A stretch of DNA of 64,000 nt. It comes from JANMZO01 sp963763135. Lineage in GTDB: Bacteria > Actinomycetota > Acidimicrobiia > Acidimicrobiales > JANYDT01. Shown in pieces: positions 54,146 through 62,635 of this stretch. The DNA is taken from the NCBI GenBank assembly GCA_963763135.1, contig CAVXNJ010000010.1, positions 248,001-312,000 on the forward strand. The letters run 5' to 3'. How positions within the stretch are numbered: the stretch's first letter is position 1; each line of letters begins with the position of its first letter. The translations under genes were made by a program, and so were the position numbers. A model generated the notes under the pieces. It had not been told where the DNA came from, did not search any database, and saw only the letters and a program-made list of their open reading frames with translations.

Positions 54146-54601
54146 TCAGTCGGAAGCGGAATTCAGCGCTCGGCGTCGCCGGGTTACGACCCGATGTTTC
54201 ACGCGCCATCCCGACGCGGTCTTCACCACTTCGTCGTAGTACGAAGCGGAGTCGACCAGACCTTTTCCTCGGAGGGCGACAATGCGGAAGTACATCTTCA
54301 CACCATCGGTGGTCTCGTCGACGTAGATGTTGGTCATCATGTGGGTCCGCGGGTGCTGGGCTTCGACGTCCATGAACTGTTGGATTCGTGCGAGTCCCTC
54401 AAGCATCGGTATGCCAAGGTCGGTGAGATCGAACGTCGCATCTTCGGTGAAGATGTTCGCGAGCGCCGGCCAGTTCCGATCGTCGATCGCATCGCCGTAG
54501 CGACCCGGCAACTCGTGGAGTTCAAGGCGGTCAGCGAGTTCTACGGACTTGGCGACGGACTGTTGATCGTTCACCGCGCCGACTCTATCCACTTCGACCA
54601 T
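54146..54601 (-). CDS. SnoaL-like/NTF2-fold protein
   Basis: A 151-residue protein of the SnoaL-like (NTF2 cone) family. ADRLELHELPGRYGDAIDDRNWPALANIFTEDATFDL and RTHMMTNIYVDETTDGV are typical of the SnoaL_4 group of small dehydratases, hydrolases or binding proteins. ATG 54601 is preferred; a GTG at 54622 would add seven residues. An open frame exists on the other strand across the same bases but shows no family pattern. Confidence 0.75.
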   Translation of the reverse strand: MVEVDRVGAVNDQQSVAKSVELADRLELHELPGRYGDAIDDRNWPALANIFTEDATFDLTDLGIPMLEGLARIQQFMDVEAQHPRTHMMTNIYVDETTDGVKMYFRIVALRGKGLVDSASYYDEVVKTASGWRVKHRVVTRRRRALNSASD

Positions 54602-54652
54602 TACGCGCCCGTCCCCTGACACGTATGCGTTGGACGTCTTAGTCTTGATGCC

Positions 54653-54958
54653 ATGCCCGCCAAGAAAGCCGCATCACCGGCCGCTGAGAAACCAACGAAG
54701 AAGGCCGCCCCCAAGACAACTGCCGCCGCGAGCGATCCGAAAACGGAGAAGGTGCAGGGACCGGCCTCGTATTTTCCGTCGATCGAGAAGAAGTACGGCC
54801 GACCCATCGCCGAGTGGAAGGCCCTGATCCGAAGCAGCGGAATCACCAAACACATGGAGATCGTCAATTGGCTCAAGTCCGAACACGAAATGGGACACGG
54901 TCACGCCAATGCTCTTGTCGCCCATACCCTCGCCGAGGACAGCGCTACACCTGGATAA
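54653..54958 (+). CDS. DUF4287-domain protein
   Basis: A 101-residue protein whose N-terminal 35 residues are Lys/Ala/Pro-rich, like a histone-like tail. The rest is the DUF4287 domain: GPASYFPSIEKKYGRPIAEW, then LKSEHEMGHGHANALVAH near the end. The function is unknown; the basic tail suggests nucleic-acid contact. Its 3' end overlaps the convergent ferric-reductase-like gene by 14 bases. Confidence 0.82.
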   Translation: MPAKKAASPAAEKPTKKAAPKTTAAASDPKTEKVQGPASYFPSIEKKYGRPIAEWKALIRSSGITKHMEIVNWLKSEHEMGHGHANALVAHTLAEDSATPG

Positions 54959-55637
54959 GGGAGTCCTCTTCGAGTTGTTCGGCCATTCGGGCTGTGTCCG
55001 GACCCGCATCGCGTAGTGAAGCGGTTGCCGAGCGCGCCGACGGCTTCGATTTCGTGGCGCCAGCTTTGCGCGACCTGGAATCACGTGTGGCGACAATGCG
55101 CAGGAGCAGCAACACCATCGTCGTGCAGACCGAAATGACTGTTAACCATTCATATGCACGCGTATGAACATCCTTCCCCGACTGCAACCCATGGAAGGTG
55201 CAGGCTGCGAACAGGGGGAAGCTCAGATAGTGGGTCATCCGCCAAAGACGTCGGGGTAGGCGCGCCTTCAGCAGGGACGTGATCTCGATCGCGACCAACA
55301 GGTAGAAGGACACGACACCGAGCGCTACGGCACCCGGCCGATACTTGGAATACATCGGCACGAGAACGTCGCCCCACCCCACATGGAGCCAGTTGTCGCC
55401 CACCAACCCGGCGATGTGGACGCCGGTAAGCACGATGCTCAGAGCTCCGAGGTATCGGTGAAGGTCAAGCAGCCAACCTGGAGCGGTTGATCGATTCAAT
55501 ATGCGCGCAGATAATAGAAGCCCCCAGATCACGCTGGCGGTGAGGAGCATCCACGCGACGATTCCGCTGGCTCGGCTCACATACCAGCTGAGTTTCGGTG
55601 GGACCTCCGCAAGAGCGAAGACAACGTGACCTGTCAT
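54945..55637 (-). CDS. Ferric-reductase-like transmembrane protein
   Basis: A 230-residue membrane protein with six predicted helices, of the ferric reductase-like (FRD/MsrQ-type) family, which carries electrons across the membrane through two b hemes. His residues suited to heme are in LDLHRYLGAL, GVHIAGL, RMTHYLSF and CTFHGLQ. The C-terminal 45 residues are soluble and Lys/Ser-rich, with no FAD/NAD reductase domain, so the electron donor is elsewhere. The start overlaps the ApbE stop by four bases. Confidence 0.85.
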   Translation of the reverse strand: MTGHVVFALAEVPPKLSWYVSRASGIVAWMLLTASVIWGLLLSARILNRSTAPGWLLDLHRYLGALSIVLTGVHIAGLVGDNWLHVGWGDVLVPMYSKYRPGAVALGVVSFYLLVAIEITSLLKARLPRRLWRMTHYLSFPLFAACTFHGLQSGKDVHTRAYEWLTVISVCTTMVLLLLRIVATRDSRSRKAGATKSKPSARSATASLRDAGPDTARMAEQLEEDSLIQV

Positions 55638-56635
55638 GCGTTCACCTCAATTGCCGAAGTTGGTTGGCCGAAGTCGCTGAAGCGCGAACTCTGTGTGACT
55701 GTCCCGGAGGAGTTGACGACCAGACCGTGAGCCACACCGGTGCAGTCGCCAAGTGACGTGGGTTCCAGGTATCGGTGCACCGCCGATGGACCATCGACCA
55801 TCAGTGCTTTGGCGAGAACCTCCGCCCACCACCCGGAACCGGCTACGACCACGGCACCGACAATGTCGGCCGCCGTTGGACGCATCGTCCTGGGGTCGAT
55901 GATGTGGTGCATTTCTTGACCTCCGTAGGACCAGCGTCGCCAGGCGGTGCTGCTCACCGCCACCGCGCCGGACTGTAGGCACACGTTCGGAACCTGGCAC
56001 CCCGGAGAAGGTTCATCGATCGCGATCACCCAATGACGATCCGGGGCTTCTCCGACGACACGAACGTCGCCCCCTATGTTCACCATCACGCCAGCCGCGC
56101 CAAGTGCGAGTAGCTCATCGGTCACCAAGTCACCGGCCAGACCTTTGCCGATTCCGCCGAAGTCGAGTCCGAGGTCCCAGGGCAGCGCAATGGTCTGGGC
56201 TACTTCGTCCACTCGGATCGATGAACAATCCGACCGTGATGCAGATGTAGCGCTGGTCGATCGCCCGCCACGCGAACCCATTTCGCGGAAGGTGCGGTCG
56301 TACCCATGGGCGACGAGCGCGTTGTGCACGGTCGGGTCGTAAGTCCCACCTGTCGCACGCCAGCCCTCAATGGCGCGCATCGCGGCATCGATGGTTCGTG
56401 AGTCGACGCGTGTCGCTCCCTTCCCCGCCTCAGCATTCACGCGTGACACATCGCTGTCGGATTGAAAGCGGGTCCAGAGACGCTCAAGCTCAAGGATTCG
56501 GGCCCGGCCTCGCGTGGCCAAACCGTATGCGCCTCCGTGCACGCGGGGTCCGGCCACCACAAGGATTTCGGCATGACAACCCATGGCGACAAAATTGAGC
56601 CGACTCGTGTGTCGAGACTGCACGATCAAACTCAT
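55634..56635 (-). CDS. apbE: FAD:protein FMN transferase (ApbE), copy 1
   Basis: A 333-residue ApbE-family enzyme, which attaches FMN from FAD to Thr/Ser of extracytosolic proteins. NFVAMGCHAEI, YDPTVHNALVAHGYDR, GLDFGGIGKGLAGD, MVNIGGDVRV and HHIIDPRTMRP are the conserved blocks, including the Mg/FAD-binding Asp near the end. No signal peptide or lipobox is clear. It is joined by 4-base overlaps both to the Pro/Ala-rich gene upstream and the ferric-reductase-like gene downstream, so the three are one translational unit. Confidence 0.92.
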   Translation of the reverse strand: MSLIVQSRHTSRLNFVAMGCHAEILVVAGPRVHGGAYGLATRGRARILELERLWTRFQSDSDVSRVNAEAGKGATRVDSRTIDAAMRAIEGWRATGGTYDPTVHNALVAHGYDRTFREMGSRGGRSTSATSASRSDCSSIRVDEVAQTIALPWDLGLDFGGIGKGLAGDLVTDELLALGAAGVMVNIGGDVRVVGEAPDRHWVIAIDEPSPGCQVPNVCLQSGAVAVSSTAWRRWSYGGQEMHHIIDPRTMRPTAADIVGAVVVAGSGWWAEVLAKALMVDGPSAVHRYLEPTSLGDCTGVAHGLVVNSSGTVTQSSRFSDFGQPTSAIEVNA

Positions 56636-57828
56636 GCGGGCTTACTCGGGCCGGCCACCGTTACAGGAGCGGGCGCAGGTGCCGGTGCCGGTGCGGGCGC
56701 AGCGACCGGAGCCGGAGCCGGCGCAACCGGAGCCGGAGCCGCGACTGGAGCAGGAGCCGGGGCCGGCGCGGGCTCCGGGGCCGGGGCCGGGGCAAGTACA
56801 AGCGCAGGAGCGGGGACTGGAGCGGGCGCCGGAGCGGGCTCGGCGACCACGGCGGCCGGCTCAGGTGCCGGCGCCGCCACCACCGGGGCGGGTGCGGGAG
56901 CCGCGACGGGAGCTGGAGTAGGAGCCGGCGCAACGGCAGCCGCTGGGGCAGTTGGACTCGGCGCGACTGCGGGGTTTCCGGCCGAAACACCGGCGGTCTG
57001 GGGAGCGCCGCCCGTCCGGACCTGGGCGGGACCCGGGGCAACCGGCGCAGTGGCCGGAGCCGGGCCGGCACCGACATTGGCCGGCCTCGCTACGGCGGTC
57101 CCGTTCGTCGCCGCCGGCGCGGCAATCACCGGGCTGCTGGGCACCGCTCCTCGGGCCGCGGGGCCAGGCACCGCTCCGGCCGCAGTGGCGGCGACCGGAG
57201 ATGCGGGACTCGCCGCGGCCACCGCCGATGGAGCGGTTTGGGTGACTCCAGCGGCCGGTACCGGCGGCGGCGAAGTCGGAGCCGCCGCTGGAGCCGCCGG
57301 ATCCAATGGCACAGCTGACGCCACGGATCCGGCAATCGGTGCAGTCGGAGACACCAGCGCCAGCTGGCCGGTCTCGGCGAGCACCGGAGCCGCGGTCTGG
57401 GGCGCCACGACCGGCGATGCCGTCAACGGGCCGGCCGCACCCGACAACGGCGACGCCGCGTTTTGGTTGACGACCTTCATCGCCATAACCCGGTCAGCAT
57501 TTGACATCGCGGTCACGAGCGACAGCGTCAAGGCCGCTGACGATGCCCCAACGAAGATTCGGCTCGCCGATGCCGCGTGGGACCGTTTCTTTCGTGGCGT
57601 CGCTCGCCCTGACCGTTTTGTGCCCGCTGATCGCATCAAAGGCTCGCCAGCCAGCCCGGACTGGCCCGCGTCCACCGTCGATGGACCAAAGGACGGAGCG
57701 TCTTCGGGCAGCGGTCGGCGCGCTGCGGCGGTTCGGCCCCGAAGCGCAGCCAGTCGCTCCGCCCGGTCATCTGGACCGACGCGTTCTCCACGAGGTCGGT
57801 TGTTGTTCGTCACTGAGTTGTCGGACAC
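56632..57828 (-). CDS. Pro/Ala-rich membrane-anchored protein without C-terminal domain
   Basis: A 398-residue protein of extreme composition. Residues 1-85 are charged and cytosolic-looking, one membrane helix follows at about 88-108 (IFVGASSAALTLSLVTAM), and from about 120 to the end the chain is almost only Ala, Pro, Val and Thr, with an APAP-type tract from about 300. No globular domain is seen. The GTG at 57828 has AAAGGA seven bases upstream, which overlaps the end of the preceding gene. It may be a wall-spanning stalk in the ApbE/ferric-reductase unit. The product is unidentified. Confidence 0.75.
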   Translation of the reverse strand: MSDNSVTNNNRPRGERVGPDDRAERLAALRGRTAAARRPLPEDAPSFGPSTVDAGQSGLAGEPLMRSAGTKRSGRATPRKKRSHAASASRIFVGASSAALTLSLVTAMSNADRVMAMKVVNQNAASPLSGAAGPLTASPVVAPQTAAPVLAETGQLALVSPTAPIAGSVASAVPLDPAAPAAAPTSPPPVPAAGVTQTAPSAVAAASPASPVAATAAGAVPGPAARGAVPSSPVIAAPAATNGTAVARPANVGAGPAPATAPVAPGPAQVRTGGAPQTAGVSAGNPAVAPSPTAPAAAVAPAPTPAPVAAPAPAPVVAAPAPEPAAVVAEPAPAPAPVPAPALVLAPAPAPEPAPAPAPAPVAAPAPVAPAPAPVAAPAPAPAPAPAPVTVAGPSKPA

Positions 57829-57832
57829 TGGG

Positions 57833-59059
57833 TCATCCTTTGATGGTGGAGCTCAATTGAGTTCCCATGAGCGTGAACGTGATCGACGCAGTGCCCGCAC
57901 CCGCCGGAGCGCTGAATGCAATCGCGAGCGACGACGGGCTGACTGCGCTGACGGCCGCTATGACTCCGGGCGACGGAACCACGGCCAGCAACTCGAGTTG
58001 TCCGTTCACCACTTGCACGATCACGGTGCCCGCGTTGCCGACCTGATACGTCATCGGAGTAGCTGTCGCGGCGGCTGATGTCTGCGACGGCGAGACAACG
58101 ATGGTGAAACCCGCAACCGTGGTGGGTGGAGGAACCGTGGAAGCCGGAGCCGTGGGCGCTGGCGTCGTCGGAACCGCGATCGTGGTGACCGGAGCGGCCG
58201 AGGTCGCTGGCACCACCACCGGGGCTGTCGCAATCGTGACTGCCGTCGGCGGGATTGTCGGCAACGTCGGGGTTGGGATCGTGGGGAGGGTGACGGCGGC
58301 CGGAGGAACCGTTGAAACCACCCGAGGCGCAGGGGGTGTTGGCGGCACCGGGTTGACCGCCAACGCGGCCTGCGGTTGCGCCGACACCACAGCGGTCGAC
58401 GCCACCGTCGTCGCCGATGGCGCTTGTGCTGGAGCCGGTTGTGAGGCAGGCGGTTGCCCACCGCCCGACGCTGCTTGTGCCAGATCCGCCGACGCCGGTG
58501 CCACCTCCGGTTGGGCGGTCGCAGGTTTGGTTGGCTTGCTCGCCGGCGCCCACGTAGCTGCCGGCGCAGGCGATACGGATCGGGTCCGGGCCTTTTGCGT
58601 GGGAGTCCGTGTGGCCGCCGCAGCAGCCGGTGCGCCGTACGGAGCGGCCGGTGCTACGACAGGCGCTGGGGCCGGCGCCACCCCGCGTGCCGACGCCGCA
58701 GCCGGGGCAACCGGTGCGGGAGCGGCGACCGGTGCGGGAGCGGCGACCGGTGCGGGAGCGGCGACCGGTGCGGGAGCGGTCGCCGGAGCAACGAGTTCAG
58801 TCGCAACTGCGACCGCTGGTGCCGCGGGTTCCGACACGTCACTTGCACCCGGGACGAGGGCAAGATCGCCTGCAGGAGCCGCAGTGAACGCCTGCGGGTT
58901 CTCAAACGACAGCGAGTCGTCAAAGACCACCGTGGGCGAGGCAAGGGCCTTCGTCGACGGAGGAGCTGCAAGCACCCCGAACTGGCTTGCGGCGACAACG
59001 GAACCGCCGAGCGCCAACACCCCGAGAGTCCAGGCCACAACTTCGTTTCGCACTTCCAT
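57833..59059 (-). CDS. Exported Pro/Ala-rich stalk protein with C-terminal beta domain
   Basis: A 408-residue protein. A membrane or signal helix lies at about 8-30 (AWTLGVLALGGSVVAASQFG). A long Pro/Ala/Thr region with a PVAAPAPVAAPA tract spans about 85-330. A small C-terminal domain of 75-80 residues begins near MTYQVGNAGTVIVQVVNG and looks all-beta. A similar domain ends the protein at 59184. ATG 59059 is preferred over 59065, because AAGGGG lies six bases upstream. Its upstream region carries the CCTAA/TTAGG element. Function unknown. Confidence 0.75.
   Translation of the reverse strand: MEVRNEVVAWTLGVLALGGSVVAASQFGVLAAPPSTKALASPTVVFDDSLSFENPQAFTAAPAGDLALVPGASDVSEPAAPAVAVATELVAPATAPAPVAAPAPVAAPAPVAAPAPVAPAAASARGVAPAPAPVVAPAAPYGAPAAAAATRTPTQKARTRSVSPAPAATWAPASKPTKPATAQPEVAPASADLAQAASGGGQPPASQPAPAQAPSATTVASTAVVSAQPQAALAVNPVPPTPPAPRVVSTVPPAAVTLPTIPTPTLPTIPPTAVTIATAPVVVPATSAAPVTTIAVPTTPAPTAPASTVPPPTTVAGFTIVVSPSQTSAAATATPMTYQVGNAGTVIVQVVNGQLELLAVVPSPGVIAAVSAVSPSSLAIAFSAPAGAGTASITFTLMGTQLSSTIKG
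58711..58782 (-). repeat. Four 18-bp tandem repeats inside the stalk gene
   Basis: CCGGTGCGGGAGCGGCGA is repeated at 58711, 58729, 58747 and 58765, the last with two changes. On the minus strand it codes for six residues per unit of the type PVAAPA, so copy-number change would keep the frame. Confidence 0.9.
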
Positions 59060-59112
59060 GGGCATCCCCTTGCGTAGACAGCAAGGCGATCGTGACCCGG
59101 AACAACTGAAGT

Positions 59113-59143
59113 GAGCCCTAATTCAGCGACTTTTAGGGAAGCG
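59113..59143 (-). promoter_or_regulatory. Shared CCTAA-N11-TTAGG element, copy upstream of the 57833-59059 gene
   Basis: Read on the minus strand this is CTTCCCTAAAAGTCGCTGA followed by ATTAGGGCTCA. CCCTAA and TTAGGG form an inverted pair 11 bases apart. It ends about 54 bases before the start codon. The same sequence with two substitutions and one missing base precedes the exported-protein gene at 62636. The response regulator encoded at 60489 is a possible binder. Confidence 0.7.
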
Positions 59144-59183
59144 TTAGAACACTCCGTTTTCGCCTGAGCGACCCGCTGGTGTC

Positions 59184-60371
59184 TCAGTCGTTCTCCACCC
59201 GAATGCTCCCACCCACACATCGGGCGTGGAACTCAGACTCTCTTCCGTTCCCTTTGAACGCAACCTCGATCTCCTCGGGGCCGGCGTTGCCGACCTTTAC
59301 CGACGAGCCCGGACTCGGCGTCGCGAAATCAAGAGCGATCGTCGAATCCCCGGTGCAGTGGACGCCCACGGATCCGTTCGCCAGCGAATAGGCCGCCGGT
59401 CGAGGCGCGGCCGTCGTGGGTGCGGGCATGGCGACGGTCGTAGCCGGGATCAGCGATGTCACAGGCGGAGCAGTCGGAGCAGTCGGAGCGGCAGTTGCCG
59501 GAACCGTCGGAAGGGTTACGGCCTGCGGCGGCACCGTCGGCGGAGGTGGGGCGGGGACCGTGGTCGGTGGAGCCGTCAGGGCAGCAGCGGTTGTCACCGG
59601 AACTTGCTCCACGCGCACGGCCGAGGTCGCCGGGACGGGACCGGGCGGGTTGGTTGACGGTGCGACCGTCGCGATCGGAGCGACCGTGGTTCGGATCGGA
59701 CTTTTCTCTGTCACCTTCGAGATGCGAGTGGTTGGTGCAGCATCTAGCTGAGCCGGGATCGTCGGAATCGGGCGCACCTTTGTCGTCGAAGTCCGAGTCG
59801 GGACCGGTGCGGAAATCGACGTGGTGGCGACGCTCGCGGCCCCACGCGTTGTTGTTGGTTGGAGCGCGGTCCTTGGCCCACGCGGGGCCGAGGTACGGAC
59901 CGGCTGACTCGTGCTCGAAGGCGACGGTACCTGAGTCGGTCTAGTTGCGTGAGTGGGTCTGAGCGGTTGCGTCGTCGCCGTACGTTCAGGATCACTCGAC
60001 GGTACTGACGTGCTCGCTTCTGCTGGCGTCGGACGACCCAGAGGTGGAACCTTCTGAGCCTCGGCGACCGGAAGAGGGGATGCGATCTGCAACGAGTCGA
60101 GCAGGGTGCTCGAGCTGACCGATTCCGGTGGCTGAACTGAATCCGGCGTGGACACCACCGTCACGGCAGCAAGCGGAAGCGTGCCGGTAACCCCCGTAAC
60201 CGGCTCCCCGGATGAGGTGCCCGAATTGGTGATCGCATCGGGCGGGACGATCATCGTCACCGTGGGTTCTCCGACCCGCTGCGCGACAATAGAAACGGCG
60301 GCCCAACCCATAGAAGTTGCGAGCACCGTTCCCAAAACCCACGTCAATGCGACGATCAGGGCCTTCTTCAC
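59184..60371 (-). CDS. Exported Pro/Thr-rich stalk protein with C-terminal beta domain
   Basis: A 395-residue protein. An N-terminal signal or anchor helix covers about 3-28, followed by about 295 residues rich in Pro, Thr, Ser and Val without recognised domains. The last 70 residues, from YSLANGSVGVHCTGDSTI, look like a compact beta domain with two Cys that could form a disulfide (HCTGD and ARCVGG). The GTG start at 60371 has no clear ribosome site, so the mRNA may be leaderless or the start elsewhere. It is divergent from the two-component genes. Confidence 0.7.
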   Translation of the reverse strand: MKKALIVALTWVLGTVLATSMGWAAVSIVAQRVGEPTVTMIVPPDAITNSGTSSGEPVTGVTGTLPLAAVTVVSTPDSVQPPESVSSSTLLDSLQIASPLPVAEAQKVPPLGRPTPAEASTSVPSSDPERTATTQPLRPTHATRPTQVPSPSSTSQPVRTSAPRGPRTALQPTTTRGAASVATTSISAPVPTRTSTTKVRPIPTIPAQLDAAPTTRISKVTEKSPIRTTVAPIATVAPSTNPPGPVPATSAVRVEQVPVTTAAALTAPPTTVPAPPPPTVPPQAVTLPTVPATAAPTAPTAPPVTSLIPATTVAMPAPTTAAPRPAAYSLANGSVGVHCTGDSTIALDFATPSPGSSVKVGNAGPEEIEVAFKGNGRESEFHARCVGGSIRVEND

Positions 60372-60488
60372 CTAGGAATAGTGACAGTTGGCAACATTGC
60401 TGTGCGCTAACTCAAACTTAACTTTTCGACCGGTGATTTAGCTTTCAGCGCACCTTGCCGAAAGCTCTTGATGCCCTACCCTTCACCT

Positions 60489-61172
60489 ATGGCTACCGTG
60501 ACCCTGATCGAAGACGATTTCCGCATCAGGGAGCTTCTCGTACGTGCACTTACTTCACGGGGTCACGAGGTAAGTGGGTTCGGTGGCGGCTTTGCCGGTC
60601 TGAATTCCGTCGTGACCAGCCCGCCCGACGTCCTAATTCTCGACCTTGGTCTTCCCGACATCGATGGCTACCGACTGTTAGTCGAACTTCGCAAGGTCAG
60701 CTCTCTTCCCGTCATCGTGGTTACGGCCCGTGACGACGACGAGGAGGTCATCCGCACGCTTCGTGCGGGAGCCGACGACTACGTGACCAAGCCGTTCAGC
60801 GTCGAACAACTCGATGCCCGGATCGCGGCGCTGCTACGCCGGACGCAGACACCCGAGGGCAATCCGATCATCGAATCCGGTACGCTCACGATGGACCCGC
60901 GGCAGCACACCGTCCGACTCGGCAACGAGTATCTCGAACTTACGAGGAAGGAATTTGAACTCCTCGCCTACCTGGCGGCGAGACCGGGGGTGGTGGTCAG
61001 CAAGCAGGAGTTGCTCGCTGAGGTATGGCGCCAACCGTGGGGAGGAAGCGATAAAACAGTCGATGTTCATCTTTCGTGGCTTCGACGAAAGTTGGGCGAG
61101 ACTGCTTCCGAACCGAAGTACCTGAGGGCCGTCCGAGGGGTCGGAGTGAAGTTTGTACCAACGGAGGAATGA
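60489..61172 (+). CDS. OmpR-family response regulator
   Basis: A 227-residue regulator. The receiver domain has Glu8/Asp9/Asp10, phospho-acceptor Asp52 in LILDLGLP and Lys101 in VTKPF. The winged-helix DNA-binding domain covers about 130-225, with LTRKEFELLAYLA and TVDVHLSWLRRKLG typical of OmpR/PhoB. ATG 60489 is chosen over 60468. The sensor kinase gene follows 18 bases later. Nearby surface-protein genes are its likely targets. Confidence 0.93.
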   Translation: MATVTLIEDDFRIRELLVRALTSRGHEVSGFGGGFAGLNSVVTSPPDVLILDLGLPDIDGYRLLVELRKVSSLPVIVVTARDDDEEVIRTLRAGADDYVTKPFSVEQLDARIAALLRRTQTPEGNPIIESGTLTMDPRQHTVRLGNEYLELTRKEFELLAYLAARPGVVVSKQELLAEVWRQPWGGSDKTVDVHLSWLRRKLGETASEPKYLRAVRGVGVKFVPTEE

Positions 61173-61190
61173 CCCCGTCATGAGACACCC

Positions 61191-62465
61191 GTGAGACGCC
61201 AACTTGCGCTCGTGATGACCGCAACGACGTCTCTTGTCGTTCTTTCTCTGCTTATCCCGCTCGGCAAAGCCGTGAGCACGATCCCCCGCGATCGAGCGAT
61301 CTCGGAAGCCCAGATGGTCTCGCAGTCCCTGATCCAGACGATCGTTGCCGTACGGGATCGGACTCGCCTGGAGAAGCTCATAGAACAGACGAGCGATCTG
61401 AACAATCGGACGGTGTCGGTTCTCATGCCCGATGGGCAGACGTTGGGCGAACCTTTCGAACCGAGCACCGGTGTCGCCCTGGCACAATCCGGCCAGGCAC
61501 TGACCAACAAGATTGCAGGCGGGATCGAGGTGCTGACGCCGGCCGTGGTCGAAAATGGCCAGACTGCCGTTGTTCGAGTTGCGGTCGGCGATGAGTCCCT
61601 GACCCGTGGCGTCCGCTCGGCCCTGGCTGTACTCGGTGGTCTGGGTCTGATGTTGATCGTCGTCGCGGTCGCTGTTGCCGACCGCCTTGCTCGATCGATC
61701 GTCAAGTCTATTGACGGCCTGGCAGTGACGACCCGCGCTCTCGCTCAGGGCGATCTGGATGCACGCGTCGAGCCGTCGGGCCCGCCCGAGGTCCGTGAGG
61801 TGGGCGACACGCTCAATCTGTTGGCGGAACGAATCGAGGAGTTGCTGGTTACTGAACGCGAAGCGGTCGCCGACCTTTCCCATCGACTTCGCACTCCGAT
61901 CACGGCGCTGCGTCTCAATGCCGAAGGACTCTCCGATCCCGCCGAGTCGGCCCGCCTCACAACCGACATCGACGAACTGACGAAAGCCCTTGATCGTCTG
62001 ATCAGGTCGGCTCGCGAGCCAATGCAACGGGCGACATCGTGTGAAGTCGTGAGCGTGCTGCGCGATCGAACCGCCTTCTGGTCCCCGCTCGCCGAAGAGC
62101 AGGGCCGGGCCTTGCATTCCGAATTCCCGTTGGACTCGGTCTGGATCGGACTTTCGGCCGAACAGCTGTCTGCCGCCCTCGACGCGTTGATCGGAAACAT
62201 ATTCGCGCATACGAATGAAGGTGTGGCCTTCGCGGTGAGCGGAAGTGTGACACGCACGAGAGTTCGAATCGACGTTACCGATGATGGGTGCGGCTTCCGC
62301 AGCGGTGCCGAGGCGCGCGGTGTCAGCTTCTCCGGATCGACGGGGTTGGGCCTCTCGATTGCCAAGTCGACGACGGAAGCGGCCGGCGGTTCGCTGACTC
62401 TGGGAAGCTCGGCAAACGGCGGAGCGCGAGTGACACTCGAGTTCCCGATTCTTCGCCGCACCTAG
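61191..62465 (+). CDS. Sensor histidine kinase (HAMP-HisKA-HATPase)
   Basis: A 424-residue membrane kinase. Helices at about 5-25 and 142-164 enclose an extracytoplasmic sensor of about 115 residues; HAMP follows at about 165-217. DLSHRLRTPITAL gives the phospho-acceptor His231, and the ATPase domain has an N-box at DALIGNIFAHT, a DDGCGF loop and GSTGLGLSIAKS. It starts with GTG at 61191. It pairs with the regulator upstream. Confidence 0.92.
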   Translation: MRRQLALVMTATTSLVVLSLLIPLGKAVSTIPRDRAISEAQMVSQSLIQTIVAVRDRTRLEKLIEQTSDLNNRTVSVLMPDGQTLGEPFEPSTGVALAQSGQALTNKIAGGIEVLTPAVVENGQTAVVRVAVGDESLTRGVRSALAVLGGLGLMLIVVAVAVADRLARSIVKSIDGLAVTTRALAQGDLDARVEPSGPPEVREVGDTLNLLAERIEELLVTEREAVADLSHRLRTPITALRLNAEGLSDPAESARLTTDIDELTKALDRLIRSAREPMQRATSCEVVSVLRDRTAFWSPLAEEQGRALHSEFPLDSVWIGLSAEQLSAALDALIGNIFAHTNEGVAFAVSGSVTRTRVRIDVTDDGCGFRSGAEARGVSFSGSTGLGLSIAKSTTEAAGGSLTLGSSANGGARVTLEFPILRRT

Positions 62466-62494
62466 TGGTCCACTAGCACCGCGCTACCTCAACT

Positions 62495-62525
62495 CCTTCC
62501 TAAAAGTCACTGACTTAGGGCTCAT
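62495..62525 (+). promoter_or_regulatory. Shared CCTAA-N11-TTAGG element, copy upstream of the 62636 gene
   Basis: CTTCCTAAAAGTCACTGAC followed by TTAGGGCTCA matches the element at 59113-59143 at all but two aligned positions plus one missing C. It begins 30 bases past the kinase stop and about 110 bases before the ATG at 62636, which suggests that the exported-protein gene has its own controlled promoter. Confidence 0.7.
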
Positions 62526-62635
62526 TTTGAGTCGTCTCCCACAGCATGTCCGGTAGTTGCCGAGATCACGTCATGCCACCGAGCGAAAGCTTCGCGTCAC
62601 GCGCTCGCAACACCGAACCCAACCAAGGAGAAGTT

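Noticed and set aside
54143..54619. Plus-strand frame opposite the SnoaL-like gene
   Set aside because: The minus-strand frame has a clear SnoaL pattern; the plus-strand one does not.
56462..58078. 538-codon plus-strand frame of Gly/Ala repeats
   Set aside because: It is the antisense reading of Pro/Ala codons in the stalk genes. The minus-strand frames have start sites, ribosome sites, membrane helices and 4-base overlaps with ApbE.
58101..59114. Gly/Ala-rich plus-strand frame resembling a PE-PGRS protein
   Set aside because: It is again the complement of a Pro/Ala-rich gene; there is no PE domain and no good start.
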